Source: an uncultured Clostridia bacterium
GTDB lineage: Bacteria > Bacillota > Clostridia > TANB77 > CAG-508
Assembly (NCBI GenBank): GCA_949388605.1
Contig: CASKJV010000003.1
Location: forward strand, 1 to 64,000
Length of the DNA: 64,000 nucleotides
Direction of reading: 5' to 3'
The notes below the pieces were generated by a model. That model saw nothing but the letters and a program-made list of their open reading frames with translations. It ran no database searches and had not been told where the DNA came from. The translations under genes and the position numbers were made by a program. Every line of letters begins with the position of its first letter. Positions within the stretch are counted from its first letter, which is position 1. This document shows, piece after piece, positions 31,202 through 42,595 of the stretch.

Positions 31202-33241
31202 ATGTTCTCAAATATAAAACAATTTTTGAATAAAAAGACATCAAAAATAAAAGATTTTATTAGTATTGGAATAAAGAATACAAAATCCTTTTTATATAAA
31301 AAATTTAAAAAACCAATAAACTTTGTAAAAGCAAAATTTATAAATTTAGTACATTTTTGTAAAAAAATCGCAATAAAATTACATTTACCCGAATTTTGTA
31401 GAAAAACAAAACTAGATAAATTTTATAGTTTTCTAAAAAGAATTATTAATAAACAATTACTAAAAAAAACATTCTTACTTATAATAATTCCAATAATTAC
31501 TTTTTTATATTGCCAAGCTTTTTGTAATGGAAAGCTATTTTTCGAGCCAAAAAGAATGTTATTTAATTTTATATTAATATATTTTGTAATTGGAATTTTT
31601 TACTGTTTAATAGGAAAAGTAAAAATTAGTTTATATATAACTATGTTTGTAACTTTTGTAACTGGATTAGTTAATCATTTTATAACTGCATTTAGAGGAA
31701 CTCCTCTTGTTCCTTGGGATATTTTTTCATTCAATGTTGCTCTTACAGTATTACCAACTTTTACTTTTACTATTTCAAAAAAACTTTTTATAGGAATTAT
31801 TTTATTTGTTATAGGAATTATTTTATTAAAAAACATAAATATTAAAAGTTACAGGAATAATAAATACAAAATTATTTATAGATTTATAGTACTTTGCATT
31901 ACTTTATCATTTTTTATAAATTTTTATACAACAGATTTTATAAAAAAATTTGAACTAGATGAAAACTGGGATCCTAAAGAGGAATATCATAATAACGGTC
32001 TAATGGCAAGTTTATTTAAGCAATCAAGAAATCTTATTATTACTCAACCTGATGGATATGATGTAAGTTCTATTGCAAATTTAGCCTCTTCTATAGAAGT
32101 TCCTATTATTAAAAATGATGAAAATCAAGAAACACCTAATATTATAGCTATTATGAACGAATCTTTCGCTGATTTATCTGTAGTTGGAAATTTTTCTACA
32201 AATCAAGAGTATTTACCTTTTTTTAAAACTTTAACTGATAATACTATAAAAGGTAATTTACATGTTTCTATTTTTGGAGCAACAACCCCTAATAGTGAAT
32301 GGGAATTTTTAACATCAAATTCAATGGCTTTTGTTCCAAAAAGAACCATTCCTTATCAACAATACATTTTAAGAAACTCTTATTCTCTTGCATCAATTTT
32401 AAAAGAGCAAAATTATTCAACAATAGCAATGCACTGTTATTATCCACAAGGATATAATAGAAATTTAGCTTATCCTCGTCTTGGATTTAATAGTTTTTAT
32501 CATTTATATACTATGCATAACTTAGAATATGTCAGAGAATATCCTAGTGATCTAAGCACTTATAAAAATATAATAGAACTTTATGAAAAGAAATCTGCTA
32601 ATGAAAAACTATTCAATTTTACACTAACTATGCAAAATCATGGAAGTTATACTGATGAGCACTTTGAAAATACAATTATAGCTGAATCGGGTCAATATCC
32701 TAAATTAAATCAATATTTATCTTTAATAAAATTAGCAGATAATGCCCTTGAGTATTTAATAAATTATTTTTCACATCAAGATGAGCCTACAATTATCCTT
32801 ATTTTTGGAGATCATCAGCCATATGTTGAAGATGAATTTTATGAAACATTATTATCTCAAAAATATACAGATATAAATTCAAAAGAAGCTTCTGAGCAAA
32901 AATATATTACTCCATTTATGATTTGGGCTAATTATGATATAGATGAATACAAATATAGTGATGTAACAAATATTAGTGCAAATTACTTAGCTTCTCTTTT
33001 ACTTGATGTTGCTAATATTCAGAAAACACCTTATCTTGAATTTTTAGATAATTTAAGAGAAGAAATTCCAATTATTACTGGTAATGGATATATAGATAAA
33101 AATAATATTTATCACGATTTTTCAGAAGAAACAGAATATACTAAATTAATAGAAAATTATCATTATTTACAATTTAATAATATGTTTGATAATGCAAGTA
33201 AACTAAACTCTTTATTTGAAGTTCCAAAAACAGAAAATTAG
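31202..33241 (+). CDS. LtaS-like sulfatase-family membrane protein
   Basis: N-terminal TM domain; NIIAIMNESFADLS; ILIFGDHQPYV. Confidence 0.88.
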   Translation: MFSNIKQFLNKKTSKIKDFISIGIKNTKSFLYKKFKKPINFVKAKFINLVHFCKKIAIKLHLPEFCRKTKLDKFYSFLKRIINKQLLKKTFLLIIIPIITFLYCQAFCNGKLFFEPKRMLFNFILIYFVIGIFYCLIGKVKISLYITMFVTFVTGLVNHFITAFRGTPLVPWDIFSFNVALTVLPTFTFTISKKLFIGIILFVIGIILLKNINIKSYRNNKYKIIYRFIVLCITLSFFINFYTTDFIKKFELDENWDPKEEYHNNGLMASLFKQSRNLIITQPDGYDVSSIANLASSIEVPIIKNDENQETPNIIAIMNESFADLSVVGNFSTNQEYLPFFKTLTDNTIKGNLHVSIFGATTPNSEWEFLTSNSMAFVPKRTIPYQQYILRNSYSLASILKEQNYSTIAMHCYYPQGYNRNLAYPRLGFNSFYHLYTMHNLEYVREYPSDLSTYKNIIELYEKKSANEKLFNFTLTMQNHGSYTDEHFENTIIAESGQYPKLNQYLSLIKLADNALEYLINYFSHQDEPTIILIFGDHQPYVEDEFYETLLSQKYTDINSKEASEQKYITPFMIWANYDIDEYKYSDVTNISANYLASLLLDVANIQKTPYLEFLDNLREEIPIITGNGYIDKNNIYHDFSEETEYTKLIENYHYLQFNNMFDNASKLNSLFEVPKTEN

Positions 33242-33480
33242 AAAAATTAAATATACATTTTTTATATTGGTCTGATAACTATATCAGACCTTTTTTATTT
33301 ATTACACTCACATTATATGAGATTTAATAATATTTTTGAAATAATATACTATTTAGATAAAAATATTATTCTACAATATTTTAATTGAATTTTTCTTATT
33401 TTGTGCTATAATTGTATTTGTATTTTAGTATAATTAGCAGTATAGGAAAATTCCTATTGTTACCCAAAGGAGGTCTTAAA

Positions 33481-34482
33481 ATGAAGGAATTTGGAATAGT
33501 ACATCGGGAAATCTATTTAAAAATAATTTGTCAAGATGAATATGAAATCGTTATTAAACAGCATTTTAAAGGTAATATTAATATCATCTATAATATATCC
33601 CATGAGCCAACCTACACACTCATAGTATCTAACAATATAAATAAAGCTAACGGAATATATCATAAGATGATAGACAAATGGTTTAACTATTCATCTCTAG
33701 ATTGCTGGATAGATAACAATCAGAGATTATGTCAAATTTCTAACTTTCATGCAACTAGCATTAAAAACAAAAATTTGACAATTCAATACTTTGTAAGTAA
33801 CTTATTTAACAGGTTGCTTGAGCTATATGGATATACCGCAATTCATTCATCTTGTGTAGAGAAACATGGAAAAGGAATTGCATTTATAGGAGAGCGTTTA
33901 TCTGGAAAAACCACTTGTATGTTAACACTTTTACACTATGGTTTCAATTTTATTAGTAATGATTCTGCAGCAATAAAATATATTGATAAAGAGAAATATA
34001 TTGATATTTTTGGAATTACACAAAATATTTTCATTCGAATGAGTCAAACTTTTTGTAGTCAACCACAAAATAAGAAATATTTAAAAGTTGCAAAAGAACA
34101 AAACGTTCGGTGTGATCAATGTGTACAATTAGAAGATAATAGAATTGTAATGACTCCTTTCGAATTAGCTCAAATAAATAATGTACAAATACTTCCATCA
34201 ACAAAATTAAGACTAATTCTTATTCCATGCTATAATCCAGAAATACGTGAAACTAAATTTACTTTGCTTGATCAGAAAAGTTGTAATATTTTATTTAAAT
34301 CACAAACTATATCCTTAGTTCATAATACAACTACATTTTTAAGAGATATTACAATATCAAGTCCAGAAAAAACTAATATAGAAAGAAATATAGCATATTT
34401 AACTAAAGTGCCATGTTATCTTTGTGAACAAAATGAAAATACAATGGAAAGTTTTGTTAAAAAGATAAATAATTTTTGTTAA
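33481..34482 (+). CDS. HPr-kinase/phosphorylase-like P-loop protein
   Basis: IHSSCVEKHGKGIAFIGERLSGKTTCMLTLLHYGFNFISNDSA; aaaggagg RBS. Confidence 0.7.
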   Translation: MKEFGIVHREIYLKIICQDEYEIVIKQHFKGNINIIYNISHEPTYTLIVSNNINKANGIYHKMIDKWFNYSSLDCWIDNNQRLCQISNFHATSIKNKNLTIQYFVSNLFNRLLELYGYTAIHSSCVEKHGKGIAFIGERLSGKTTCMLTLLHYGFNFISNDSAAIKYIDKEKYIDIFGITQNIFIRMSQTFCSQPQNKKYLKVAKEQNVRCDQCVQLEDNRIVMTPFELAQINNVQILPSTKLRLILIPCYNPEIRETKFTLLDQKSCNILFKSQTISLVHNTTTFLRDITISSPEKTNIERNIAYLTKVPCYLCEQNENTMESFVKKINNFC

Positions 34483-34514
34483 ATAGAGTTATAAGATAAG
34501 GAGAATGTATTATT

Positions 34515-34935
34515 ATGGCAGAAGTAAAAATTTTCGAATTAGGAGCAGTCGAAGAAAAGGAATGTACACGTGTTGTATGTATGTCAAGATTAAATGGTAA
34601 ATGGGTGTATGTACGAAAAAAGGGAAAGGAAACTTGGGAAATTCCTGGGGGACATATTGAAAAACGGTGAAACATGGCAAGAAGCTGCCAAAAGAGAATT
34701 ATATGAAGAAGCAGGTATAATAAAAGCTAATATAAAACCTATCTGTCTTTATAAAATATCAAAATTTGCAATGTTGTGTTTTGCAGAAGTATTGGAAACA
34801 ACTGATTTACCAAACTACGAAATGGAAGAAGTAAAGCTTTTTGCGGAAGAACCTCAAAATTTATCTTATCCAGATGCACATAAGCTTTTTTTTAAAATTG
34901 TCTCACAAAAAACAAAAGATAAAACCAGTTTTTGA
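34515..34935 (+). pseudogene. NUDIX hydrolase with a frameshift in an A5 run
   Basis: MAEVKIFELGAVEEKE...GKETWEIPGGHIE / NGETWQEAAKRELYEEAGI joined by removing one A at about 34660-34664. Confidence 0.75.
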
Positions 34936-34950
34936 TAAAACTGGTTTTTA
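34925..34950. terminator. Bidirectional terminator hairpin
   Basis: aaaccagtttttgataaaactggttttta. Confidence 0.7.
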
Positions 34951-34968
34951 TCTTTTATAATTCAAAAA

Positions 34969-36099
34969 TTAGCTTTTATTCCTTTTTAAAGGACATAAAG
35001 GATCTACTTCATCTAAATTTCCAAATAAATAAAGTGAACGTGCTCTGCAACCGCCTCTACATACTTTATAATGTTTACATTTCTTACATACGTCATTTCC
35101 TTTAATAATAGATTTTTGTAATGATTGATTCCAAATATCAATAAACTTCTCATTTTTTATATTTCCAATTTGATAATCTTCGCCCCAAAAATAGCACGGT
35201 GAGCAGTTTCCAAAAGCATCTATCCACATAGCTTCCTTACCACAATGACATCCAAAACCATTTGTGCAAACCCATGGTTTATCTTTAGATGGACTTCCTG
35301 GAAATATTACTTTTACACTTGATTGGATTTTACTTATTTCATTAAGAAACTCAATATATTCCTTCTGAGAAATTTCTAATCCTTTTCCTTTTGCACGTCC
35401 ATAAGGAATTAAAGGAGTAATTCTAATAATATCCATTTGATAATCTTCAGCTAATTTAATTAATTCTTTATAGTCATCTAAATTGTATTTGTTTAATGTA
35501 ACTCGTATAGCTTTTTTTCCATTAAAATTATCCTTTAACAATTCTATTGCTGATAAAGCCTTTGAATAAGTTCCTTTTCCTCTTAGTTTTTCGTGATTTT
35601 CCTCTAAACCATCTAAACTAATCCAAAAAGTATCTAATCTTTTTTCATTTAACTTTTCAATGTAATCTTTGGATAATAATAATCCATTAGAAACCACAGA
35701 AATAGCCAGCTGCTTTTTTCTTCCATATTCTAATATATCCAGCAAATCTAATCTTGTTAATGGTTCGCCACCACCTAAGCATATAAAGAATGTACCGTAT
35801 TGCCGCATTTGATCAAATAAGCTGAAAATTTCATCTGTAGTTAATTCCTCGTTTTGCAACATTCCAGATTCCGTAAAGCACTGTTTACATCTCAAATTAC
35901 ATTTTTTCGTTAAATTCATTGAAATTTTTAGTGGTGAACTCATTACGCCAATTCTAGAATTGTTGATTTCAATATACCGATTTTTTAACTTTTTTTCTAA
36001 TTCTTTAGTTTCTTCAATATTATAATATTCTTCTGTTTGGTTTAATGAATCATAAACTCTTGATCCAAAATATTCCTTAACTATAAAATATCTTTTCAT
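34969..36099 (-). CDS. Radical SAM/SPASM domain protein
   Basis: CNLRCKQC; GGGEPL; C-terminal Cys clusters CGKEAMWIDAFGNCSPC, CKKCKHYKVCRGGCRARS. Confidence 0.92.
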   Translation of the reverse strand: MKRYFIVKEYFGSRVYDSLNQTEEYYNIEETKELEKKLKNRYIEINNSRIGVMSSPLKISMNLTKKCNLRCKQCFTESGMLQNEELTTDEIFSLFDQMRQYGTFFICLGGGEPLTRLDLLDILEYGRKKQLAISVVSNGLLLSKDYIEKLNEKRLDTFWISLDGLEENHEKLRGKGTYSKALSAIELLKDNFNGKKAIRVTLNKYNLDDYKELIKLAEDYQMDIIRITPLIPYGRAKGKGLEISQKEYIEFLNEISKIQSSVKVIFPGSPSKDKPWVCTNGFGCHCGKEAMWIDAFGNCSPCYFWGEDYQIGNIKNEKFIDIWNQSLQKSIIKGNDVCKKCKHYKVCRGGCRARSLYLFGNLDEVDPLCPLKRNKS

Positions 36100-36319
36100 G
36101 TGTACTACCTCCTTAATAAATTTATTTTCGAGATACTTATACTAAAACTAAACTTTTTTGTTAACGTGTTTATTATATCACGCAAAATAGTTAAAGTAAA
36201 CAAATTATGTAAAAAGTTTTTTTTCCACTTTTCTCTCTTTTTATTTGGTAATAAACATTTATGAAACTTGTTTTCTATCAAAAAAGAACTTCTAGCCTTT
36301 AGAAGTTCTTTTCCATATT

Positions 36320-37498
36320 TTATTGATTTAAGTTAAATTTATACATATTTCTACATTCATGTTTTCCTTTTCTTTTAGGAAAAATTATTGCTATAGCTAT
36401 TATAAGAAAAACAATACCTATTCCTATTTCAATTATTTCTTTTGTTATGTTTATTTTTTCTTCATTCTTGATTTCTAGTTGTTCAGTATATTCTTCATTA
36501 TTTAAATCTATATTATTATTTTCTTCTACTATAATATTGGGATATTCCTTTTGAATATCTTCTATATCATAATTATTATATCCATATTCAAATAAATTAA
36601 TTGTGTCCAAATATCTTGCACTTAATCCTTCATCTGTTGCTTCTGCATGTAAGACTACTGCAATAGTTTCAAATCCGTCTTTATTACTAGCTGATACTAG
36701 ACAGTTTTTAGCTGGTGTAGTAAATCCTGTTTTTATTCCTATTGCATAAGGATAATAATATCTATTTTCAGGTATTAATAAGCTATTTGTATTCTTAAAA
36801 TTTCTTTCACCATGTTCTTCTATCTGTTCATCTTGCCAATATTCAGTTCTAGGAAGACTAGTTTCCATCATTTTTGCTAATTCTCTAAATGTCTCATTTT
36901 GCATACAATATTTAGCAATAACAGATAAATCGTATACACTAGAATAGTGATTCTCATTATGCATTCCATTTGGATTTACAAAGTTTGACTCTACACATCC
37001 AATTTCTTTAGCTTTATCATTCATTAATTTTGCAAACTCACTTACACTTCCTGATATATGTTCTGCAATTATATTAGCCGATTCATTTGCTGATTGTACC
37101 ATTAAAACTTCCAATAATTGTTTAATTGTAAAAGTCTCTCCTACTTGTATATCTGCCTTTGTATATCCTGGTTCAAGTGAATTAATAGCACCATAACTTG
37201 CTATTGCTTTTTCATTCAGATCACATTTCTCTATTGCTATTATTGCTGTTAATATTTTTGTAGTACTTGCTGGATATTTTTTATCATGAATGTTTTTTTC
37301 ATATAATATTTTTCCAGTTTTAGCTTCTATTAATATTGCAGATTCTGAATAAATTTTCATTTCTTCTATTGTTTGATTATCTGCATTTTCATTAGATTCA
37401 TTTTCGTTTGTTATTTCTGTTGCTATTACAAAATTATACATATTAAAAATTATATATATATAAATTATAAAGCAAATTTTTAATTTCTTTACAGTCAT
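36320..37498 (-). CDS. D-alanyl-D-alanine carboxypeptidase (serine, PBP5/DacF type)
   Basis: KYPASTTKILTAI (SxxK), SAN motif, KTG in IGIKTGFT. Confidence 0.95.
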   Translation of the reverse strand: MTVKKLKICFIIYIYIIFNMYNFVIATEITNENESNENADNQTIEEMKIYSESAILIEAKTGKILYEKNIHDKKYPASTTKILTAIIAIEKCDLNEKAIASYGAINSLEPGYTKADIQVGETFTIKQLLEVLMVQSANESANIIAEHISGSVSEFAKLMNDKAKEIGCVESNFVNPNGMHNENHYSSVYDLSVIAKYCMQNETFRELAKMMETSLPRTEYWQDEQIEEHGERNFKNTNSLLIPENRYYYPYAIGIKTGFTTPAKNCLVSASNKDGFETIAVVLHAEATDEGLSARYLDTINLFEYGYNNYDIEDIQKEYPNIIVEENNNIDLNNEEYTEQLEIKNEEKINITKEIIEIGIGIVFLIIAIAIIFPKRKGKHECRNMYKFNLNQ

Positions 37499-37508
37499 CT
37501 ATCCTCCA

Positions 37509-38576
37509 CTATTTTTCTATTAGAAATTGTTTGAAAAATTTATTATTTACTAAGCTAACATCAACAGGATAGTTAATCTCATTTCCTGCTCCAGTTTCTG
37601 TAAATTGCCATCCAATCATATTTTCCATCAATTGTTCATTAGTAACTGCTTCTTGCTCTGTTTCTGTATACCAATAATTTGGTATATTTTTTTCTAAATT
37701 ATAATATGCTAACCAAAATTTAGAATTTATTTCATATAAATATTTATTTGCAGTACTTGCATTAGAATATATTATTGTACTTATATTTTTAGAACTAAAT
37801 TTTTCTATTAACTCAGTTACTAAAATACTTCTATCTTCCCAAATATCATCTGCACGTCCTACTCCATCATGACTTTCTATATCTATTGCTAGAGGCAAGA
37901 CACAGTTTTTAGTTGCATTTTCATTAATAAAATTTTCAATAAATTTTACTTCTTCTTCTATTTCTTCGCTATTTAATGCTTCATCTATATAATAAAAACC
38001 ATATGGAATTCCAAGATAATCACAAGCAGAAATAAAAGTTTGATACTTTGAATCTGTATAGAATTTGCCTTCTTTTCCATATCCTCTTCCGCCTGCACGT
38101 ATGTATACATAATTAATATTGCTATTTAATAGGAAAACCTCATATTCTTCTGTATTTTTAAAGTGTTCAAATTATATATTAAATTTTGAAACATCTGACA
38201 TTAAAACATATTCTTCTTCTGCATTAAATTCATAATATTTTACTTTATCTTTCAATACATACCCAACTTTATTCTTAGCTTTTATCTTATACCATTCGTT
38301 GTTTAAATCATCTTTAAGTTCATCAACAATATAAACATTTTCTCCTAGTTCAAAGTCTCTTCTGTATTTCCATTTTGTTTCTTTTGGCTTTCTATAAAAA
38401 CCAACATTTTCATATACTACAACTCCATGAATTGCATTTGAAATATCTATATCATTTATTTTTTTATCAATAATTTTATAAATAAAAACAAAAACCAATA
38501 TTATACATATTAGTACAATTATTCCTATTAATATTTTCATCTTATTTTTAATCATTTTTTCTATAATTTCCTTCAT
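37509..38576 (-). pseudogene. GH25 lysozyme-like protein split by one in-frame TAA (38172-38174)
   Basis: MSDVSKFNI*FEHFKNTEEYEVFLLNSNINYVYIRAGGRGYGKEGKFYTDSKYQ...PLAIDIESHDG...WQFTETG in a single frame. Confidence 0.8.
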
Positions 38577-38957
38577 TTTTCTCCTTTATTAGTAAAAATT
38601 TATTTCAAATATTTTGTTGTAATAAAAAATATTTAATATTGGCTAATGATTTTTATATTATAATGTTTATAATATTTTTCTGTATTCAAAAGTACTTTTG
38701 ATATTTTATCAATAATTCTATAAAAATGTCCATATTATTTTAAATATTATATTAGTTTTGATATCTATTTTATATTAGTTTTGTTTCTTTTATTTTTCAA
38801 TTAAATGTTTTCAATCAATATTTGACTTTCCCACTAAATTTTGCTATACTTATGTTTATTAAATTTTAGTTTCCTTAATTCACAATAATATTGTAAGTTG
38901 AGGGAAGCCTCTATTTACAATATTTTTATATTAAAAAATATAAAGGAGGATAACATC

Positions 38958-39527
38958 ATGAGTAATTACAAAGAACGGTTTATTTCTGCATTAGAAAACC
39001 AAAAGAAACACGCAAAAGAAGAAGAGCGTTTTTATGACGAATATTTTAAAAACTTGCACCAGCTACATGGGGCTACTTCTTTTTCAAGCAGTACTATTCA
39101 AAAGACACCTGAAGAAATTAAAGCCTATGAGGAAAAAAGAAAGAAAGAAGCTGAAGAAAAAGCAAAAAAAGAGTTGAAAAGAAGAATTCAATATGCGAAA
39201 AACATTTTTAAGTCTCATAAAAAAATTCTAATTGACGACACTTTAGAGACATTTATAGTTCAAATGAACAAAGGAATTTCGACTAAGGTTTCTTATGAAA
39301 TAAATGTATGTCACACTTATTTGGAAACCACATTAGAATTGCAAAAGATAATTCTTTCTGAATTGCAGAAAGAGTTACCTGATATACCTAATATGTCTTT
39401 GCAGGTTTCTATAAAAAATGCTTCTATCGATCATACCCATGAAGAAATTAATTATTATGGATATAATGTTACAGTCAAAGACTTTACTGAACACAAATTA
39501 ATTATTACAATTAATTTAACTTTTTAA
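38958..39527 (+). CDS. Hypothetical protein
   Basis: aaaggagga RBS; charged coiled coil. Confidence 0.65.
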   Translation: MSNYKERFISALENQKKHAKEEERFYDEYFKNLHQLHGATSFSSSTIQKTPEEIKAYEEKRKKEAEEKAKKELKRRIQYAKNIFKSHKKILIDDTLETFIVQMNKGISTKVSYEINVCHTYLETTLELQKIILSELQKELPDIPNMSLQVSIKNASIDHTHEEINYYGYNVTVKDFTEHKLIITINLTF

Positions 39528-39758
39528 ATTTAATTATATAAAAAGAAAACAATTGTGTTCAAAATTTACCTAAGATATTATATTATCGAATTTTTTAAAT
39601 TCTTATATTACACCAAAAAGAACAACTCCAAAACAAATTTGAAGTTGTTCTTTTTTTGTACATTTAAGCAAATTAAAAATTATACTAAAAAAACTCATCT
39701 ATATAACTTATATCTGTACTAATCAAAATTTTACTACTAAGGTTTCCAAAAATTTATA

Positions 39759-40133
39759 TTAACTGTTTTGTGCTAGTTCTTTTTTTGCTGTTATAATCTT
39801 ATTTTTATACTTTTGTATTGATTGCTTTGTTCTTTCAATTTGATTTTCATATAATTCACTTAGCAAGTTAAAATCTTCCTCTGATAAATCTTCTTCTTCT
39901 ATTAATCCTGCTTTAAAATCTTTCTGCAATTTTAATGCTCTATCATTTTCTTTAGTGTCTACTGAAATTCTGCTAATAAAATCAGAAGAATTATCTTCTT
40001 TTATAGTATTTACTACTTTACTCTCTTTTTGAATGGTATTTATATTCTCGATTTCTTCTTTTGGTGCTTCTATATATAGTTGTACTCTAATTTTAAATAA
40101 ATTTTTAAAAAATTCTTTAATTTTCTCTATCAT
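39759..40133 (-). CDS. Hypothetical protein
   Basis: ORF adjacent to the 40142 gene. Confidence 0.5.
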   Translation of the reverse strand: MIEKIKEFFKNLFKIRVQLYIEAPKEEIENINTIQKESKVVNTIKEDNSSDFISRISVDTKENDRALKLQKDFKAGLIEEEDLSEEDFNLLSELYENQIERTKQSIQKYKNKIITAKKELAQNS

Positions 40134-40141
40134 GTTTCCTC

Positions 40142-42595
40142 CTATATTTCTTCATGTGTTTGATTTGGTAATTGTTCTTCATATTCATTGCATAACTCTT
40201 TTGCTTGTTTTTCTTTTTCTTGTAGTTCTACTAATTCTTTATCTAATTGAGCAATACTTTTTTTGCCCATATTAATTAATCTTTGTCTATATGCAAGTTT
40301 TTTAGTTTCTCTTATTTCTCTATTTTTTTGTCCTATACTCTTCTTTTTTGGTGGACTATTTGCAATCATTTTTTCTCTTGCTTCTATTTGTTTTTCTATT
40401 CTTTCGGCTCTTTGTGTTCTTAGTTCTTCTACTTCTAATGCTGTAAATCTATATTTGTCTGGATTTTTACTTCTATCAAATGAAGCTCCTCCTGTAACCG
40501 CTTTTTCTCCTCCTATAGTTGCAATTTCTTGATTAATAAAATCAACCATATTTTTATCTCTATTTCTAATTGCTTTTACAAATCTATCTGTATTTTCTTT
40601 ATATAAATCTTTATAGGCTACCCATATTTGTGAACCTCTTATATTCATATCATCTAATCCTAATAATAACATAGGTCCTAATTCATCTGATTTAACAATA
40701 TTTCCTATTGCTACTATTGCACCTGGTGTCCCTTCAGACATTTTAATCATAGTTTCCAATGTTGTATCATTGAATTCTATTTTAGGTCTAGCTGTTGGAT
40801 CATCTAGCTCAATATTTGCACTAAAACTCTGTCCTCCAAAAGAAAACATATCATTTTCTCTTTGACGTCTGCTTAAAACACTTTCTACACTTGGTATTTC
40901 AATTTCTAAATTATTATTTTTTGCATATTCTTCTAATTCTGCTCTAATTCTTTCTTCATCATAAGTAAATTTAGAGTTGGCTATTTTATTATCTAATGTT
41001 TTAATTTTATCTAAAATAGATTCTGGAGTTGCATATATACATTTTCCACTTCCAGCCATTTTACCAACATATATAAAATCTTTTTGAACATATAAATCAT
41101 CAGTATTATATTGTTGCCCCATGTCATCTAATTCTTCTCCTATAAGATCTTTTAAGTCAATTACTTGTCTTTCATAAAAAATTTCTGGATATTTTTCTTC
41201 AACTTTTTGGAGAATTCTTGCTTTCATTCCTTCTTTGTCTTCATAATCTTTTCCATACATATTTAATAAAGCTTCTGCTATGATTTCAGTTTTTTCATGA
41301 TCTATTTCAACTTCTGGAATAGATATATCTATTCCTTCAATTCCATTTTCAGCAATATATCTTCTTATTGCTTCTTTTTTCTTATTAGTCTTATCAACGT
41401 CAAATGCTCCTTTTATAAAGGCATCTACATGAGATAATTGCTTTATTTTTTCCATAACTGTCGCATAAGTATTTTCTAAATATTCTGGTGTAGCATAAAC
41501 AATACTTGGTCTAATTTCGTCTCTATTTACAATATTATCATCATTTATATTTAAATAAAATAAAGAACTACTACCTTTTAAAGCTTTTTTTACTGATTCT
41601 AATTCTGAAAAATCAAAATAAGCTAAATTCATTATTTTGGAATATTCTTTTTGTATTTCATTTGCAAATTCTTCTGTCATATCAGTTGCAATTTTTCCCG
41701 ATTCATTTAATGCTCTATTTAAATATGTAGCAATACCTTGTACTTTGCCTATATCTATTGGTAATTCTTCTAGAACGTCTTTATCTACTATTTCAATTCC
41801 ATTTTTTTCTGCATAAGTTATATATGAATTTTTTAATTTTCTTCTATCATTGCCCTTATATCTGTCTTTTTCTCCTGCTTTTTGTTCTTCAAATAAATTT
41901 CTACTATATAAATCATATATTCTATTATTTACAGCTTCTGGTGTTGCATAAAATATATTGCATCTTCCTAAAATTGATTCTTCCTCTGCAACTAAGCCAT
42001 CTTGTACTGTTAATTGATATCCAAAACAATGAAATTTTTTAGGATCTATATTATTTTTTATTGCTATTTCTGCTAATTCTCCATTTTCATTATGCAAACC
42101 TATTTCTGAATTAGCTACTTTTGTTGCATCTGAAAGGAATTGATTATATCCATCACTTATTAATTCTGAATAATGTTCTGTAAAATATTGCCTTAACTCA
42201 TTTTCAAAATTAGTTGTATCTATATTTTCTAATTTCTGACCATCTCTTAATGTTATTTTCTCTAATAATCCTGTTCCCATATTATTAGGCATTTTTGCTT
42301 TTGTAGCAAATATCCAAACTAAAGTATCTACAACTTTTGGATCTACTTCTGGTTCATGTTCTTCTATTCCAAATGTGCTTCTATCTTCATCGCTTATTTT
42401 TAAACCATCTTCTGTATCCCAATCTATTACTTTTTCTGCATTAATTGATGTATATAGTATATCTTTTATTGCTGTATCTTTTTCATGATCTAACAAATCT
42501 GTTTTTTGAATTTGTCCATACTTTTTGGCAAATTTTCTATAAATTACTTGTTTTAATCTTTTACTTCGTTCTTGTTGTATCTGATATTCATTCAT
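40142..42595 (-). CDS. Large hypothetical protein with repeated YATPE modules
   Basis: IFYATPEAVNNRIYDLYSRN, IVYATPEYLENTYATVMEKI, CIYATPESILDKIKTLDNKI; likely start at MNEYQIQQ. Confidence 0.75.
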   Translation of the reverse strand: MNEYQIQQERSKRLKQVIYRKFAKKYGQIQKTDLLDHEKDTAIKDILYTSINAEKVIDWDTEDGLKISDEDRSTFGIEEHEPEVDPKVVDTLVWIFATKAKMPNNMGTGLLEKITLRDGQKLENIDTTNFENELRQYFTEHYSELISDGYNQFLSDATKVANSEIGLHNENGELAEIAIKNNIDPKKFHCFGYQLTVQDGLVAEEESILGRCNIFYATPEAVNNRIYDLYSRNLFEEQKAGEKDRYKGNDRRKLKNSYITYAEKNGIEIVDKDVLEELPIDIGKVQGIATYLNRALNESGKIATDMTEEFANEIQKEYSKIMNLAYFDFSELESVKKALKGSSSLFYLNINDDNIVNRDEIRPSIVYATPEYLENTYATVMEKIKQLSHVDAFIKGAFDVDKTNKKKEAIRRYIAENGIEGIDISIPEVEIDHEKTEIIAEALLNMYGKDYEDKEGMKARILQKVEEKYPEIFYERQVIDLKDLIGEELDDMGQQYNTDDLYVQKDFIYVGKMAGSGKCIYATPESILDKIKTLDNKIANSKFTYDEERIRAELEEYAKNNNLEIEIPSVESVLSRRQRENDMFSFGGQSFSANIELDDPTARPKIEFNDTTLETMIKMSEGTPGAIVAIGNIVKSDELGPMLLLGLDDMNIRGSQIWVAYKDLYKENTDRFVKAIRNRDKNMVDFINQEIATIGGEKAVTGGASFDRSKNPDKYRFTALEVEELRTQRAERIEKQIEAREKMIANSPPKKKSIGQKNREIRETKKLAYRQRLINMGKKSIAQLDKELVELQEKEKQAKELCNEYEEQLPNQTHEEI

